A DNA stretch of 41,592 nucleotides from NCBI GenBank assembly GCA_020833005.1, contig JAJHRD010000010.1, positions 1-41,592 of the forward strand. Direction: 5' to 3'. The DNA is from Candidatus Methanomethylicota archaeon (lineage in GTDB: Archaea; Thermoproteota; Methanomethylicia; Culexarchaeales; Culexarchaeaceae). Both the position numbers and the translations under genes were made by a program. Shown one piece after another: positions 1 to 7,385 of the stretch (positions are counted from its first letter, which is position 1; every line of letters starts with the position of its first letter). Under the pieces are notes generated by a model. That model did not search any database. It had not been told where the DNA came from and was given only the letters and a program-made list of their open reading frames with translations.

Positions 1-1
1 A

Positions 2-631
2 TTGAGGAATTTGAAGTTTAGGTTTGATGGATTCCTAGCATATGCATTGGATCATTTTGACGTTAGAATTGTGGTTTCAAGTTCGGAGGCTGGTTTGCTA
101 AATAAATTCTTAAGGGTTGAGGATCCTGAAGCACCACTATACGGTAGACCATGTAAACTCGTAGAGCTTAAACCATTAACTAGGGATGCTGCAATAGACT
201 TCCTCAAGAAGGGGTTTGAACAGGAGGGGTTAGACGTAGATGATGAATTGATCAGTGAAGCTGTGGAGAATTTCAATGGAATTATAGGTTGGCTAACATA
301 CTTTGGATATAATTATGCGAGGGGTTTGAGATCCATGAATTCAATAATTGATGCTGCAATCAACATAGTTTTAGCTGAAGTTGAACATTTCCTTGAAACT
401 AGGGGTGTTGGTAGGGGTAGGTATAGTGAAGCTTTGAAGACAATTTCAGTTATGGGGAGGTGCTCATGGAGTGAAGTTAAGAGGAAGCTGGAAGCTAAAC
501 TTGGACGCATACCAGACACTACACTAGCAAATATACTTAGAAGTTTGATGGATTATGGATTGATAGTTAAGGTTGATGGCGAATACATGATCACAGATCC
601 AATTCTCCGCAGAGCCGTTATGAGGATTTAA
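2..631 (+). CDS. Archaeal AAA-type ATPase, C-terminal part (truncated by window edge)
   Basis: The reading frame is open to the first base of the window, so the true start and the Walker A/B ATPase core lie upstream. The 209 visible residues look like the C-terminal half of an archaeal ATPase_2 (SSO1545-type) protein. There is a lid region with a segment reading VELKPLTRDAAIDFLKKGF, followed by a helical stretch ending in GWLTYFGY. From about residue 140 a winged-helix domain follows (SEALKTISVMG, then LANILRSLMDYGLIVK). Members of this family are expanded in archaea and mostly uncharacterised. The assignment rests on overall resemblance of the C-terminal part; no catalytic motif is visible here. 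Confidence 0.7.
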   Translation: MRNLKFRFDGFLAYALDHFDVRIVVSSSEAGLLNKFLRVEDPEAPLYGRPCKLVELKPLTRDAAIDFLKKGFEQEGLDVDDELISEAVENFNGIIGWLTYFGYNYARGLRSMNSIIDAAINIVLAEVEHFLETRGVGRGRYSEALKTISVMGRCSWSEVKRKLEAKLGRIPDTTLANILRSLMDYGLIVKVDGEYMITDPILRRAVMRI

Positions 632-686
632 ATGAAATCTTTTTCTTTAGGGGTTTGTAAGTTCAATTGTTTATGTGGGGTTTCAT

Positions 687-1733
687 ATGAAGATTTTGAT
701 GATTTCGCCAAGGGTTTCAGGTATTGGTGGTGTGGCTCAGCATGTTTCCAGTTTGATGGGTAGGTTGAGGGGGGTGGGTTTCGATGTGGATTACATTTCC
801 ACTGAGAATACTGTTCATATACCTGTTAAGGGGTTGTATAATCCAAGCTTCTCATTCTCATCTTTCTGGAAGGGGTTGTATAGGAGGGTTTTGGGTGTTG
901 AGTATGATGTTGTCCATGCACATAATATTCCATCCTGGTTCTGTCTTAAAGCTTCTAGGGGGAGGGTTAAAGTTTTAACTCAACATGGAGTTTACTCTCA
1001 ACAGATATCATTCCTTCATGGCGGATTCTTCGGCTATATTGGTGGGAGGCTTGAGAAGTATGCTTTGAAGAGGGTTGATGCAGTTACATGCATATCCAAA
1101 TCGGTTTACGAGTATTATAGGGGGATTGGAGTCAATGCATTCTATATACCTAATGCCATAGACTTCAATGACCTCCCAAGTGATGGTGTTAGGTTTTATG
1201 ATAGGCAAGTGGTTTTTATTGGTAGGGTTAGCTTGGAGAAGGGGGTTGACACACTACTTAAATCCTTAGAATATCTTGGTAGGGATGTTCATGTATTGAT
1301 AATTGGTTCTGGAACTAGGGATATGGAAAGCCTAATAAATTCACATGCAAATAGACATCCAAACCTACATTTCCTAGGCTACAAGCCTAGAAGCGAATGC
1401 TTGAAGATTTTAGCTGGAAGTGATGTACTGGTTTTACCATCAAGATTTGAGGGCATGCCAACAGTTCTATTGGAGGCTATGGCCCTAAAAATCCCAATAA
1501 TAGCCACAAGGATACCTGGAGTCTTGGATGTGGTTGACGATTCATGTGCAATCCTAATTCAACCAGACAACCCAAAAGCTCTTGCTGAAGCAATAAATAA
1601 CTGTTTAAGTGGATACCCGGAGGGATACATTTCAAATGCATATGAGAGGGTGAAGATGGAGTTTAATTGGGATGTGGTTTCAGAGAAGTACGTGAAGTTA
1701 TATATGGATTTATTGCATGGGAAGGGTTTCTGA
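687..1733 (+). CDS. GT4-family glycosyltransferase
   Basis: This is a group 1 (GT4, GT-B fold) glycosyltransferase of about 348 residues. The N-terminal Rossmann half begins MKILMISPRVSGIGGVAQH, the usual acceptor-side opening. The C-terminal half has VVFIGRVSLEKGVDTLL and the donor-binding FEGMPTVLLEAM segment near residues 254-265, which carries the E-x7-E pair of the family. Substrates cannot be told; a lipid, glycan or protein glycosylation step at the cytoplasmic membrane is usual. I chose the ATG at 687, which follows a GGGG run, although an in-frame GTG at 675 would add four residues. The 3' end overlaps the convergent transporter gene by 24 bases. Confidence 0.88.
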   Translation: MKILMISPRVSGIGGVAQHVSSLMGRLRGVGFDVDYISTENTVHIPVKGLYNPSFSFSSFWKGLYRRVLGVEYDVVHAHNIPSWFCLKASRGRVKVLTQHGVYSQQISFLHGGFFGYIGGRLEKYALKRVDAVTCISKSVYEYYRGIGVNAFYIPNAIDFNDLPSDGVRFYDRQVVFIGRVSLEKGVDTLLKSLEYLGRDVHVLIIGSGTRDMESLINSHANRHPNLHFLGYKPRSECLKILAGSDVLVLPSRFEGMPTVLLEAMALKIPIIATRIPGVLDVVDDSCAILIQPDNPKALAEAINNCLSGYPEGYISNAYERVKMEFNWDVVSEKYVKLYMDLLHGKGF

Positions 1734-2882
1734 GGGGGCTCTATCACCATATGTGATGGCTATTGCAACCGCCACTAATGATAATGCTGCTACCAGTGGG
1801 TATATCATGTTTATACCGTAATTGTCTGCTATTATTCCAGCTATGTATGGCCATATGGATCCGAATGCCCATGTGAATGTTAGTGAAGCGCCATATGTTA
1901 GGCCCATATGCTCTTGTGGTGAGCTTCTCGATATTGTGGAGTATACTGGTGGCCATACGCTTAAGATTAGTATCCAGATTGGGACTAGTATTATTGTGGT
2001 TAATGCTGTGTTTGATGATGCTGTTAACGTTATGGATAGTATTGAAATTATCGTCATCTCCAATGCCACAATCCTCATTCCACCTCCACCCTTCAATAAT
2101 ATTCCAGTCATCACCGGCCCCATTATGCTTATGGCTAGTATTAATGAGAAAATGTAGTTTGACCATTCAATGCTTAAGCCCATGTGGTTTAGGTATGTTG
2201 TTGTGAATGTTAGGATTATCCTGTAGCATGATGTTATTATTCCTAGAACTATTAGTGGCTTTATTAATTGTTTTATTAGTTTGTAGTTTGAGATGGTTTT
2301 GCCGCTAACCCTCCTGTTAATGTTGATGTTTGATGATGCCTTGTATAGGATTATGCTTATGGAGGTTGCTGTTAAGCCGTAGCAGATCATTATAATCCTC
2401 CAGCTAATCATCCCAGTCAATGCCTCAGTAACTGCGAAGACCATTGGGAGTGAGATATCCCCAGCTGCACTTACAAAGCTTAGATACCTCCCCTCCAAAC
2501 CAGCATAATGGCTGCTGGTTATTGAGTATATTGTGGGATGGGTGAAGGATGCCCCTAAACCAACTATGCATGCTGATATTAGGAGTTGATTGAAGTTTTG
2601 CGATAAACCCATAAGGGTTGTTCCAAAACCTAAAAGCATTGCACAAACCAACATTATCCTTGACACATGAACCCTATCAGCAAGATGCCCAGTGAAGGTT
2701 TGTGGTATAATGGCAATCAATGTGGGTATGGTCATCAGCAAACCTTGATCAGCATAGCTTAATGAAAATTCACTCCTCAAGATTAGTATGATTGCCGGTA
2801 TGAGCGTTGTTATGAAGTCGTTTATGAAGTGTAGTATTGAGGCGTAGATCCATATGAAGCTTCGCTTAAACACATACTTCAA
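1710..2882 (-). CDS. MFS transporter, possibly fosmidomycin-resistance (Fsr)-like
   Basis: This 390-residue integral membrane protein has about 12 hydrophobic segments and the major facilitator layout. The N-terminus (SILHFINDFITTLIPAIIL) followed by SYADQGLLMTIPTL and the loop 2-3 motif GHLADRVHVSRIM resemble the Fsr-like branch of MFS exporters. A second, weaker copy of the loop motif is expected in the C-terminal half, as usual for the family. The substrate is unknown. The gene is divergent from the CBS-domain gene and converges with the glycosyltransferase, so it is probably its own transcription unit. Confidence 0.85.
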   Translation of the reverse strand: MKYVFKRSFIWIYASILHFINDFITTLIPAIILILRSEFSLSYADQGLLMTIPTLIAIIPQTFTGHLADRVHVSRIMLVCAMLLGFGTTLMGLSQNFNQLLISACIVGLGASFTHPTIYSITSSHYAGLEGRYLSFVSAAGDISLPMVFAVTEALTGMISWRIIMICYGLTATSISIILYKASSNININRRVSGKTISNYKLIKQLIKPLIVLGIITSCYRIILTFTTTYLNHMGLSIEWSNYIFSLILAISIMGPVMTGILLKGGGGMRIVALEMTIISILSITLTASSNTALTTIILVPIWILILSVWPPVYSTISRSSPQEHMGLTYGASLTFTWAFGSIWPYIAGIIADNYGINMIYPLVAALSLVAVAIAITYGDRAPSETLPMQ

Positions 2883-2922
2883 AAAGCCAATACAATTTAA
2901 TAACCCTTTTGAATGGGCAATC

Positions 2923-2930
2923 CTTATATG
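2923..2930 (+). promoter_or_regulatory. TATA-like box for the CBS-domain gene
   Basis: CTTATATG lies 38-45 bases before the ATG at 2968. A GAGGG Shine-Dalgarno-like stretch at 2954-2958 falls where a transcript starting about 25 bases after the box would begin. It sits in the 85-base divergent gap between the MFS and CBS genes. Called on position and composition only. Confidence 0.4.
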
Positions 2931-2967
2931 TAATCATTGCAGATATCCTTTTTGAGGGCTGATTTGA

Positions 2968-3405
2968 ATGGTATATACGGTTAAGGATTTCATGACCAAA
3001 ACCATATACACCGTTGACTGCAATGCCACAGTGGCTGAAGCTTCAAAGATCATGTTGGAGAAGAATGTTGGCTACCTAATAGTATTGGATGGTGGACAAC
3101 CAGTTGGAATGATTAGCGAAAGGGATATAGTGTTCAAAGTTGTAGCTTTGGGGAAGGATCCAACAAACGTTAAGGTTAGCGAAATCATGAGCAAACCATT
3201 GATAACCGTAGACCCGGATGCAACCATCAGCGATGCTGTGGAGATTATGGTTAAGAATGAGCTTAGAAGGATACCTGTTGTTAGAGATGGGATAATTTAT
3301 GGCGTATTCACCACGAGGGATTTAGCTGCACACTTCAAGGAGTATGAGGATAAACTCGTAAGAGACCTATTGAGATCACTATCGAGATTTACAATACCAT
3401 TCTAA
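2968..3405 (+). CDS. Two-CBS-domain protein
   Basis: This is a stand-alone pair of CBS domains (145 residues). The first spans about residues 1-62 (KDFMTKTIYTVDCNATVAEA to VGMISERDIVFKV) and the second about 70-132 (SEIMSKPLITVDPDATISDA to GVFTTRDLAAH). Such Bateman modules bind adenine nucleotides such as AMP, ATP or S-adenosylmethionine and usually regulate a partner protein. No enzyme domain is fused, and the neighbours do not reveal a partner. The ATG at 2968 is well placed after a GAGGG motif. Confidence 0.9.
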   Translation: MVYTVKDFMTKTIYTVDCNATVAEASKIMLEKNVGYLIVLDGGQPVGMISERDIVFKVVALGKDPTNVKVSEIMSKPLITVDPDATISDAVEIMVKNELRRIPVVRDGIIYGVFTTRDLAAHFKEYEDKLVRDLLRSLSRFTIPF

Positions 3406-3452
3406 ATTGGTTTGAGTTAAGGTTAAATTCGAATAAATGCATAGTTAATTAT

Positions 3453-4472
3453 ATGCCAGAGAAGATTAGGGTTGGAAATATTGAAGTTGGTAGGGGGGAA
3501 TTCGGTAAGGGGGTTATTAGGGGGGTTGAATTAGCCAACTGCGTCAGCATAGATATACCTGTAATGGTTATGAATGGAATTGAAGACGGCCCAACACTAC
3601 TATTAATGTCAACACAACATGGAATAGAAATTCAGGGGATTGAAGTCATACGTAGAGTTATGAGGGAGATTGTTAAGCCGGAAAAGCTTAGGGGGGCATT
3701 GATAGGTATACCAGTTGGGAACCCATTGGCATTCATGCATCACAAATATCTATCATGGATAGATGATCTAGATGTTGGAGCAGTTAGAGCAGACAACCCA
3801 AAGGGGAATACGACGGAGAGAATTGCATACGCCCTATGGAGTGAAGCATGGAGTAAAGCAAACCTAATAATAAACATACACTGCAACACAAGACCAGACT
3901 CACTAATATACCAATGGATAAACGTTTCAAACCCAAAGACTAGAGATGCCGTTTGGAGGATGGCTAAAGCCATAGGGGTAACAACAATAGTTTCAGAAGA
4001 GCCAGTACCAGAATGGGCGCCGCCAACACTGGAAAACCTAGCATACAGGAATAATATACCAGTAGTATTATTCGAATTGATAGATGGGAGATGGATATCA
4101 GAACCATCCACAACAGTAGGTGTTAGGGGAGTATTAAATGTGATGAGGGAATTCGGAATGATGGATGGAACCATAGAACCCCAAACTGGAATAACAATAA
4201 TACCTGGAATAAACAGGTTTTACGGTATACTAAGAGCCAATAGAGGTGGATTGATAAGATTCCTCAAGAAGCCAGGGGAATTCATAAGGAAGGGTGAAAC
4301 GGTATCGGAAATATACGATCTATATGGAGACGTATTGGAGGAGGTTAAAATGCCAGTGGATGGGTATATATGGGCATACCCATGCGGACAAGCCCTAGGG
4401 ACAAGTGGAGGACTACAAGTAGTGCAAAGTGGAGCAAACATTGGATACGTATTCATACATGAAAGAGATTAA
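3453..4472 (+). CDS. Succinylglutamate desuccinylase/aspartoacylase-family metallohydrolase
   Basis: This 339-residue protein belongs to the AstE/AspA zinc hydrolase family (M14-like fold). The expected zinc ligands are visible: H56 and E59 in QHGIE, and H143 in NIHCN. NPKGNTTERIAYALW at about 115-129 matches the substrate-binding arginine region. The C-terminal part (residues about 255-330, with GLIRFLKKPGEFIRKGETV) looks like the beta-barrel end domain of the family. The substrate is unknown; N-acyl amino acids are the usual class. The start at 3453 has no clear Shine-Dalgarno motif, so a leaderless message is possible. Confidence 0.85.
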   Translation: MPEKIRVGNIEVGRGEFGKGVIRGVELANCVSIDIPVMVMNGIEDGPTLLLMSTQHGIEIQGIEVIRRVMREIVKPEKLRGALIGIPVGNPLAFMHHKYLSWIDDLDVGAVRADNPKGNTTERIAYALWSEAWSKANLIINIHCNTRPDSLIYQWINVSNPKTRDAVWRMAKAIGVTTIVSEEPVPEWAPPTLENLAYRNNIPVVLFELIDGRWISEPSTTVGVRGVLNVMREFGMMDGTIEPQTGITIIPGINRFYGILRANRGGLIRFLKKPGEFIRKGETVSEIYDLYGDVLEEVKMPVDGYIWAYPCGQALGTSGGLQVVQSGANIGYVFIHERD

Positions 4473-4548
4473 ATATCAACGCTACGGGTAGCATATAAAG
4501 AAGAAGGCCAAGTAGTGGAAGGAAGAATTTGAGGAGGTAATGTGAATA

Positions 4549-5100
4549 TTGTGTGGATTGGTGCTCATATTGGATTTTGATGGAGTTATAACTAGGTTGA
4601 ATATTGATTGGGTTAAAGTTCGTGAGGAGGTTTCTAGGGTTATTGGATTTAATGTGGATAGCCTTGTGGATTTCTGGGATAAATATTTTGGCACGGAAAT
4701 ATTTGATTTGGCTAGTAGGATTGTTGAGAAGTATGAGTTGGAGGAGGTTTTGAGGGTTAAGCCATATGATGATGTGGAGAAGGCCCTCCAATCATTTAAT
4801 GGCAAAGTATACATAGCCTCACTCCAATCGAGGAATGCACTAAAAATATTCCTTCAAAGGAATAGGCTTAATGGTTATTTCGAGGAGGTTTTGGGGAGGG
4901 AGGATTTTGGAAGTAAGTTTAGGCAGGTTCAATACATAATGGGTAGGGAGGTTGATGCTGAGAGGATAATATTTGTGGATGATTCTAAGAGGAATATATT
5001 GAGTTGCAAGCCTCTAGGAGTGGAATGCATATTGTTTGATAGGAATTCTGGGAGCAATCTCATAAGTTTAGTTGAGGGGATTAAGAGTCCTAGGAAATAA
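4549..5100 (+). CDS. HAD-superfamily hydrolase
   Basis: This 183-residue HAD-fold phosphatase has motif I LDFDGVI (nucleophile D9, D11), a motif II region YIASLQSR and motif IV FVDDSKRN near residue 147. The cap is a small helical insertion after motif I, typical of subfamily I enzymes. The substrate is unknown. The start is a TTG at 4549 preceded by a strong GAGGAGGT at 4531-4538. An in-frame GTG at 4561, right before the DFDG strand, is too short to be likely. A TATA-like ATATAA lies at about 4493-4498. Confidence 0.82.
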   Translation: MCGLVLILDFDGVITRLNIDWVKVREEVSRVIGFNVDSLVDFWDKYFGTEIFDLASRIVEKYELEEVLRVKPYDDVEKALQSFNGKVYIASLQSRNALKIFLQRNRLNGYFEEVLGREDFGSKFRQVQYIMGREVDAERIIFVDDSKRNILSCKPLGVECILFDRNSGSNLISLVEGIKSPRK

Positions 5101-5104
5101 TCAT

Positions 5105-5416
5105 TTATTTCTGTATTATTATCTCTCTGCCTTCGATTAGTGCTCTAACAAGCTTCTCCCTTGCCGATTTAACTATCCTCCAAACGGTATTCCTTGAGGT
5201 ATTCATCCTCAATCCAGCTTCTTCAAAAGATAGGTTGTCTAAGTCTATTAGTTTTAATGCTTCAAGTTCCACGACATCTAGGTATATTGGTTCTTTTGTG
5301 GATTGTGGATTTGGAGTGAATCTATCCACAAGTGGCATTAACGAAACTTTTAGCGGTATGGGTTGCCTACCAACACGCCCACATCTACATCTCCTACGCC
5401 AACAACTTCCATGCAT
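5105..5416 (-). CDS. DUF134 (UPF0251) helix-turn-helix regulator
   Basis: This is a small DUF134-family DNA-binding protein. The N-terminus is rich in Cys and Arg (HGSCWRRRCRCGRVG). The C-terminal half is a sigma-70 region 4-like helix-turn-helix (LDNLSFEEAGLRMNTSRNTV, then WRIVKSAREKLV). In other prokaryotes this family sits next to NifX/NifB-type iron-molybdenum-cofactor proteins, exactly as here. I chose the ATG at 5416. The frame extends to a GTG at 5434, but that GTG lies inside the palindrome that I read as this gene's operator, and the family normally starts just before the Arg-rich stretch. It probably autoregulates and controls the divergent pair. Confidence 0.82.
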   Translation of the reverse strand: MHGSCWRRRCRCGRVGRQPIPLKVSLMPLVDRFTPNPQSTKEPIYLDVVELEALKLIDLDNLSFEEAGLRMNTSRNTVWRIVKSAREKLVRALIEGREIIIQK

Positions 5417-5422
5417 GATTTT

Positions 5423-5434
5423 ATGATATATCAC
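5423..5434. promoter_or_regulatory. Operator-like palindrome, copy 1
   Basis: ATGATATATCAC is an 11-of-12 match to the perfect palindrome GTGATATATCAC found 44 bases away. It lies 7 bases upstream of the chosen DUF134 start, where it would cover that gene's 5' leader. Likely target of the DUF134 protein itself (inference). Confidence 0.6.
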
Positions 5435-5438
5435 AAAA

Positions 5439-5446
5439 TTTATATA
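5439..5446 (+). promoter_or_regulatory. TATA box between the two palindromes
   Basis: TTTATATA lies midway between the two palindromes and 52-59 bases before the ATG at 5498. Transcription starting about 25 bases downstream would begin inside the second palindrome, so a protein bound there should block initiation. Confidence 0.5.
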
Positions 5447-5466
5447 CTTTTTGTTTCAATTATTAT

Positions 5467-5478
5467 GTGATATATCAC
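5467..5478. promoter_or_regulatory. Operator-like palindrome, copy 2
   Basis: GTGATATATCAC is a perfect 12-base palindrome centred between the TATA box at 5439 and the GGAGGTGAT Shine-Dalgarno sequence at 5485-5493. It is a second copy of the site at 5423. The pair flanks the divergent promoter in the manner of an archaeal repressor operator. Confidence 0.65.
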
Positions 5479-5497
5479 GAAAATGGAGGTGATGTAA

Positions 5498-5734
5498 ATG
5501 GGGTGGAGGGGTTGGATGGGATACTGGCCTAGAGGATGGTGGTGTCCAAGACATCCGTGGCCTCCAGCATGGGCTAGATGGCACCCATACTGGTCTTACT
5601 GGTGGGGCACTGGTAGACTGGATCCAAACGAGGAATATAGGATGCTTGAAGAGGAAAAGGAGTATTTGGAGAGGGAGCTTGAAGAGATTAAGAAGAGATT
5701 GGATGAGCTTAAGAAGGAATTGGAGAAGAAGTGA
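5498..5734 (+). CDS. Tryptophan-rich coiled-coil miniprotein (DUF5320-like)
   Basis: This 78-residue protein has two distinct halves. Residues 1-39 contain eleven tryptophans plus many Pro, Gly, Arg and Tyr residues (for example MGWRGWMGYWPRGWW). Residues 43-78 are a charged heptad-like coiled coil (EEEKEYLERELEEIKKRLDE). The composition and position resemble small DUF5320-type proteins found beside NifX-like genes, but family membership is by analogy only. The ATG follows a strong GGAGGTGAT. It ends 10 bases before the next gene, so the two are probably co-transcribed. Function unknown; binding of a metal cofactor or partner protein is conceivable. Confidence 0.72.
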   Translation: MGWRGWMGYWPRGWWCPRHPWPPAWARWHPYWSYWWGTGRLDPNEEYRMLEEEKEYLERELEEIKKRLDELKKELEKK

Positions 5735-5744
5735 GGGGTGAAGG

Positions 5745-6086
5745 TTGACTGTTAAGAGGATTGCAATTGCCACTGTGGGCTACGGGGGGCTTGAAGACCA
5801 CGTCTCAGGGGAGTTTGGACACTCAAGAACATTTACAATCGTGGAAGTTGAAGATGGCGTTGTGAGGGATGTTAAGATTATTGATAATCCCGCTGGACCT
5901 ATGACTCATGGTAGGGGACCTGTAGTTGCTAAGAGGATTTCAGATATGGGTGTGGAAGTCGTCATATCAGGTGAACTTGGACCTGGAGCATCAATGATCC
6001 TACAAGAGCTGGGTATATCGAGGATTATTGTGAAACCTGGACTTAAAGTTGTTGACGTCTTAAAGGAGAAGGGGTTTATCAAGTGA
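5745..6086 (+). CDS. NifX/NafY-type dinitrogenase iron-molybdenum cofactor domain protein
   Basis: This 113-residue single-domain protein of the NifB/NifX/NafY C-terminal family (PF02579) has the ribonuclease H-like fold. Typical elements are KRIAIATVG at the start, SGEFGHSRTFTIVEVEDG, and the GVEVVISGELGPGASMILQE segment ending in a short helix. The family binds Fe-S or Fe-Mo cluster precursors. In organisms without nitrogenase the role is unknown, and no nif gene is in this window. The start is a TTG preceded by GAGGGGTG at 5733-5740. A T7 run downstream probably ends the unit. Confidence 0.88.
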   Translation: MTVKRIAIATVGYGGLEDHVSGEFGHSRTFTIVEVEDGVVRDVKIIDNPAGPMTHGRGPVVAKRISDMGVEVVISGELGPGASMILQELGISRIIVKPGLKVVDVLKEKGFIK

Positions 6087-6148
6087 TCGAATAACGTTCT
6101 ACTAGGCGGTGAATATTAATCGAACAAAACCACAACTACTCTATTCTA

Positions 6149-6155
6149 TTTTTTT
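6149..6155 (+). terminator. T-rich archaeal-type terminator
   Basis: Seven consecutive T residues lie about 63 bases after the NifX-like stop. Intrinsic termination in archaea occurs at such T-runs on the coding strand. No hairpin was seen. Confidence 0.4.
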
Positions 6156-6160
6156 GTAAT

Positions 6161-6170
6161 AAAGTTTAAG
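6161..6170 (+). promoter_or_regulatory. TATA-like box for the gene at 6189
   Basis: AAAGTTTAAG ends 18 bases before the ATG at 6189, which would put the transcription start at or very near the ATG. No Shine-Dalgarno sequence precedes the gene, consistent with a leaderless message. Confidence 0.35.
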
Positions 6171-6188
6171 CGTACTTTCTTCGAATTT

Positions 6189-7373
6189 ATGTTGGGCATG
6201 TTTATGGGTAGTGGAGTTCATATTGCTGGGGATTTGATGCTTAAATTTGCTGAGAGAACTGGGTTGAATTCAAATCTACCTCCAAGGAGGTATTTGTGGA
6301 CTGATTCCTTTGCAGTATGTAATTTCCTTGCACTCTACACTTTTAGTGGGGATGGTGGATGGCTTGATTTGGCTTTGAAGCTTGTGGATCAAGTTCATAA
6401 TGTTCTTGGTAGGCATCGTGGTGATGATGGGAGGAGTGGATGGATAAGTGGTTTAAGTGATGATGAGGCTAGGGAGCATCCAACAATTGGTGGATTGAGG
6501 ATTGGTAAAAAGCTTCCTGAAAGGAGGCTTGATGAACCTCTAGATTGGAATTTGGAGTGGGATAGGGATGGGCAATACTACCATTACTTGACCAAGTGGA
6601 TGCATGCATTGAATAAGGTTAGCATTGTAACTGGTGATGGGAGGTTTAGGAGGTGGGCTTATGAACTTGCAAAGAAGGTTCATTGGGCATTCACATACAC
6701 CCTACCGGATGGTAGGAGGAGGATGTATTGGAAGATGAGCATAGACTTAACACGCCCACTGGTTGAATCCATGGGTCAACATGACCCATTGGATGGATAT
6801 GTAACATATAATGAAATTCAAGCCACAATGAAGGGTGAAGTTCAGGGAAGCCTTGAACAGGAGATCAAAGACATTTATGGTATGATTGGTGGAGAAGCTG
6901 ATTGGGCAACTGAAGACCCACTAGGCATAGGTGAACTACTATCCACAGCATATAAGATCGCTGAACTAATACATTTGGGATATTGGAATGAAACCGAGCT
7001 ACTCATAAGGGTTTTGAGATCAGCATATCTAAGCCTAGAAGTCTATGGAGGTGTTGGATTCATAAATCTACCATCATGGCAGAGACTTGCATTCAGGGAA
7101 TTCGGCTTATCCATAGGTTTAAAAAGCCTCATGAAACTATCAAAAATGATTGAAATAAATGAAAAGTTAAGTGGAATTGAAGATCTGAAAGCAATTGTGA
7201 AACTCCTATTACAGTATACGCCAATAGCTGAGAAGATAGAGAAGTTTTGGATGAGTGATGAGGCTAAGAGGAGTAGGCTTTGGAGGGAACATCAAGACAT
7301 AAATGAAGTTATGCTTGCCACAAGCCTAATCCCAAATGGATACATGGGAGTAAATATTCAAAGGGATTTGTAG
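6189..7373 (+). CDS. Six-hairpin-glycosidase-like protein of unknown function
   Basis: This 394-residue soluble protein has no signal peptide or membrane segment. It has repeated aromatic helical hairpins that suggest an (alpha/alpha)6 toroid, for example YLWTDSFAVCNFLALYTF, LDLALKLVDQVHNVLGRHRG and YYHYLTKWMHALNKVS. A polar block at about residues 72-115 (GRHRGDDGRSGWISGLSDD, then GLRIGKKLPERR) is rich in charged residues and could be the active site. I recognise the pattern as a conserved hypothetical protein, not a characterised glycosidase, and assign no substrate. It stands 12 bases before the thiolase gene and may be co-transcribed with it. Confidence 0.7.
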   Translation: MLGMFMGSGVHIAGDLMLKFAERTGLNSNLPPRRYLWTDSFAVCNFLALYTFSGDGGWLDLALKLVDQVHNVLGRHRGDDGRSGWISGLSDDEAREHPTIGGLRIGKKLPERRLDEPLDWNLEWDRDGQYYHYLTKWMHALNKVSIVTGDGRFRRWAYELAKKVHWAFTYTLPDGRRRMYWKMSIDLTRPLVESMGQHDPLDGYVTYNEIQATMKGEVQGSLEQEIKDIYGMIGGEADWATEDPLGIGELLSTAYKIAELIHLGYWNETELLIRVLRSAYLSLEVYGGVGFINLPSWQRLAFREFGLSIGLKSLMKLSKMIEINEKLSGIEDLKAIVKLLLQYTPIAEKIEKFWMSDEAKRSRLWREHQDINEVMLATSLIPNGYMGVNIQRDL

Positions 7374-7385
7374 AGGCTGAAAATA

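Noticed and set aside
1744-2206. Overlapping plus- and minus-strand open frames inside the MFS gene
   Set aside because: Their translations are shadows of the transporter's hydrophobic codons and lack start signals or domains.
5745-6086. NifX-like gene as evidence of nitrogen fixation
   Set aside because: Single-domain proteins of this family are common in archaea without nitrogenase, and no nif structural gene is in the window.
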